Shown piece by piece: positions 52,103 through 54,011 of a stretch of 54,011 bases of DNA. The stretch is from Candidatus Methanomethylophilaceae archaeon (GTDB lineage: Archaea > Thermoplasmatota > Thermoplasmata > Methanomassiliicoccales > Methanomethylophilaceae), in contig CALULN010000004.1 in NCBI GenBank assembly GCA_944321505.1, forward strand, positions 1-54,011. Direction: 5' to 3'. Under the pieces are notes generated by a model. It saw nothing but the letters and a program-made list of their open reading frames with translations, had not been told where the DNA came from and did no database searches. How positions within the stretch are numbered: the first letter of the stretch is position 1; each line of letters starts with the position of its first letter. Made by a program: the position numbers and the translations under genes.

Positions 52103-52126
52103 ATTATACGGTGCTCCTAATTAATC
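52103..52126 (+). promoter_or_regulatory. sufC promoter with a TTATACGGT half-site
   Basis: TTATACGGT (52104-52112) matches nine of ten bases of the repeated element upstream of the hydantoinase-family gene. The TATA box TAATTAATC (about 52118-52126) is 25 nt before ATG 52146, so sufC is leaderless. Whether the half-site is a real operator is unknown. Confidence 0.45.
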
Positions 52127-52145
52127 TCCCACGGAGCATAGTGAA

Positions 52146-52901
52146 ATGCTAGAGATTAAGGACCTTCACGTTGAAGCCGGGGGCCGCGAGATCCTCAAGG
52201 GCATAGATCTCAAGGTCGAGGAGGGGGAGACCTGCGTCCTCTTCGGTCCCAACGGATCCGGCAAATACACGCTGCTTGCCGCCATCATGGGCTACGGGAC
52301 CTGCAGGGTCACCCAGGGCAGCATCGTCTTCAAAGGGCAGGACATCACGGAGATGGCGGTGGACCAGCGCGCCAGGCTGGGGATCGGCATGATGATGCAG
52401 CGCCCGCCCAACGTCACCGGCGTGAAACTGGGCGACCTCGTCAAGGCCGCCGCCAAAGGCGACGGGGCGCTCCTCGAGAAGGCGGACGAGTTCCGCATGA
52501 AGGAGTTCCTGGGCAGGGACATCAACGTGGGGTTCTCCGGAGGGGAGATCAAGAGGTCCGAGCTGATGCAGCTCACCGCCCAGCACCCGGACTTCGTCCT
52601 CCTGGACGAGCCCGAGTCCGGCGTGGACCTTGAGAGCATCGACCTCATCGGCAGGAAGGTCCACGACCTGCTCTACGACAACCCCAAAGGCTGCCCCAGC
52701 GGCAGGAGGGGCAGGCACGTGTCGTCCCTGGTGATCACCCACACCGGGCAGATCCTCGACTACATCGGCGCAGACAAGGCGTACATCCTGCAGCAGGGCC
52801 TGATCCGCTGCCAGGGACGCCCCATGGACCTCCTCAAGGACATCAGGGAGAGGGGATACAAGGAGTGCATAACATGCAGGATGGTCAAGATTCAAGAGTG
52901 A
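52146..52901 (+). CDS. sufC: Fe-S cluster assembly ATPase SufC, with substituted Walker A residue
   Basis: 251 residues, ABC ATPase of the SUF system, driving Fe-S assembly with SufB/D. Walker A reads GPNGSGKY: Lys40 is present but residue 41, normally Ser or Thr and a magnesium ligand, is Tyr. One base (TCC to TAC) would explain it. Signature FSGGEIKRSE, Walker B FVLLDEPESG and the H-loop VITHTG are normal. The final 28 bp overlap sufB. Either a point mutation, a sequencing error or an unusual enzyme. Confidence 0.9.
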   Translation: MLEIKDLHVEAGGREILKGIDLKVEEGETCVLFGPNGSGKYTLLAAIMGYGTCRVTQGSIVFKGQDITEMAVDQRARLGIGMMMQRPPNVTGVKLGDLVKAAAKGDGALLEKADEFRMKEFLGRDINVGFSGGEIKRSELMQLTAQHPDFVLLDEPESGVDLESIDLIGRKVHDLLYDNPKGCPSGRRGRHVSSLVITHTGQILDYIGADKAYILQQGLIRCQGRPMDLLKDIRERGYKECITCRMVKIQE

Positions 52902-54011
52902 GGGAGGCCCTCTCCAAGAAGTCCGAGATCGGCTCGGACATCGACCTGGACGCCTACGAGTCCTCCAAGGAGGCGGAGGTCGTGGAGAGCCTGGACGCCG
53001 TCCCGGAGGACATCCGCAGGGACATGGTCAGCGTCGGAGTGACCTCCGACGAGGCCGGCAGGGGCGGCACGTTCCTCTTCATCGGCAACAGCCTCAGCCA
53101 CTGCTCCAACAGGACCCAGGAGGGCCTGGAGATGATAACCACCCAGGAGGCCCTCAGGAAGTACGACTGGGCGAAGGACTACGTATGGAACGCCGTGAAG
53201 CCCGAGAAGGACAAGTACACGGCGAAGACCTACCTGGAGGATGCGGACGGGTACTTCATCTGGGTCAAGCCCGGGTACCACATAAAGGACCCAGTGCAGA
53301 CCTGCATGCTCATCAAGAGGAAGAAGTCCGTCCAGAACGTCCACAACATCGTCATCGTCGACGAGGGGGCGTCCCTTGAGATGATCACCGGATGCACCAC
53401 CGACAGCCACGCCAACGAGGCGCTGCATATCGGAGTGTCCGAGATCTACGTGAAGAAGAACGCGTCCATCACCTTCTCGATGATCCACAACTGGGGCAAG
53501 GACACCGCTGTCAGGCCCCGCACCGCCGCCATCCTGGAGGAGGGTGCCAGCTATGTCAACAACTATGTCATCCTGGAGCCCGTGGGGACCCTCCAGAGCA
53601 ATCCCGTGGCGTACCTCAACGGCAGGGGCGCCACCTGCAAGTTCAACACCATCTGCGTGGCGCAGAAGGGCTCGGACATAGACACCGGAGGCGTAGTGGT
53701 GCTCAACGCGCCGGAGACCTCCGCCGAGATCATGTCCAGGTCCATCACCCGCGGCGGCAGGATGATCGCCAGGGGCCGCCTAGTGGGCAACGCCGACGGA
53801 GCCAAGGCCCACCTGGAGTGCAGGAGCATCGTCCTGGAGGACGGAGGCGTCACCCTCGCCATCCCCGAGCTGGAGTCCAGCGTGGCGGATGTGGAGATGA
53901 CCCATGAGGCCGCCGTCGGCAAGATCGCCCGGGATCAGATAGAGTACCTGATGTCCAGAGGGCTGACCGAGGACGACGCGGTCAGCATGATCGTCCGCGG
54001 GTTCCTGGTGG
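52874..54011 (+). CDS. sufB: Fe-S cluster assembly protein SufB/SufD (partial at right edge)
   Basis: 379 codons are visible from ATG 52874; the stop is beyond the window. The SufBD core beta-helix is evident: ASLEMITGCTTDSHANEALH, VYVKKNASITFSMIHNWG-type strands (IYVKKNASITFSMIHNWG here), and RSIVLEDGGVTLAIPELES. It scaffolds nascent iron-sulfur clusters with SufC. Archaeal SufB and SufD are alike, so SufB is the default name for a single copy. Overlaps sufC by 28 bp. Confidence 0.88.
   Translation, partial: MQDGQDSRVREALSKKSEIGSDIDLDAYESSKEAEVVESLDAVPEDIRRDMVSVGVTSDEAGRGGTFLFIGNSLSHCSNRTQEGLEMITTQEALRKYDWAKDYVWNAVKPEKDKYTAKTYLEDADGYFIWVKPGYHIKDPVQTCMLIKRKKSVQNVHNIVIVDEGASLEMITGCTTDSHANEALHIGVSEIYVKKNASITFSMIHNWGKDTAVRPRTAAILEEGASYVNNYVILEPVGTLQSNPVAYLNGRGATCKFNTICVAQKGSDIDTGGVVVLNAPETSAEIMSRSITRGGRMIARGRLVGNADGAKAHLECRSIVLEDGGVTLAIPELESSVADVEMTHEAAVGKIARDQIEYLMSRGLTEDDAVSMIVRGFLV

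Overview
The window is about 54 kb of high-GC archaeal chromosome. It most likely comes from a member of the Methanomassiliicoccales (Thermoplasmata), the H2-dependent methylotrophic methanogens. Three things point there: a nearly complete methyl-coenzyme M reductase (MCR) activation operon (component A2, McrC, methanogenesis markers 3, 5, 6, 7, 15 and 17), a methyltransferase/corrinoid-protein pair of the methylamine/methanol type, and archaeal informational genes (aRF1, PurP, DtdA, PdaD, UMP kinase, archaeal RNase P RNA). Many genes have a TATA box about 26 nt before the start codon and so are probably leaderless, as expected for this lineage. The genus is inferred, not proven.

Layout. 1-2.3 kb: edge of a ModE/LysR-like regulator, a DUF1538 membrane protein and a hydrogenase-type maturation protease. 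2.3-8.8 kb: M16 peptidase and PAC2 protein sharing one TATA box, PdaD, a zinc-ribbon protein, a membrane protein with a 39-residue membrane peptide, a PUA/PAPS-reductase/ferredoxin fusion, and an M50 protease. 8.8-15.5 kb: FAD-linked oxidase 1, adenylate kinase, tRNA-Gln, a MgtE-type transporter facing two PhoU-RCK_C proteins, PurP and a secreted protein. 15.6-20.7 kb: aRF1-ArgS-GNAT operon, UMP kinase, DtdA. 20.8-26 kb: a repeat-containing surface protein with an apparent frameshift, tRNA-Leu, RNase P RNA, a HAD phosphatase with a membrane protein, and a large envelope protein with a long structured upstream region. 26-37.7 kb: FAD-linked oxidase 2, the nine-gene MCR activation operon, a divergent HTH-DUF2111 protein, an orphan, and a PRC-barrel protein. 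37.8-42.1 kb: MtbA/MtaA-like methyltransferase, a hydantoinase-family protein with an unusual N-terminal extension, and a corrinoid protein. 42.2-54 kb: phosphoesterase, YprB-like nuclease with RecJ-like DHH protein, ornithine carbamoyltransferase, tRNA-His with RtcB, HD/SepF-like/PUA operon, three uncharacterised envelope or cytosolic proteins, and SufC plus the start of SufB.

How the genes fit together. The corrinoid protein and its CoM methyltransferase would feed methyl-CoM to MCR. The 28-35 kb operon encodes the ATP-dependent machinery that reduces MCR nickel to its active state. SufBC supplies iron-sulfur clusters, which that machinery needs. The two FAD-linked oxidases may deliver electrons to or from a heterodisulfide-reductase-type partner outside the window. 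No substrate-specific methyltransferase (MtmB, MtbB, MttB, MtaB), no MCR structural genes, no CRISPR array and no intact insertion sequence were seen.
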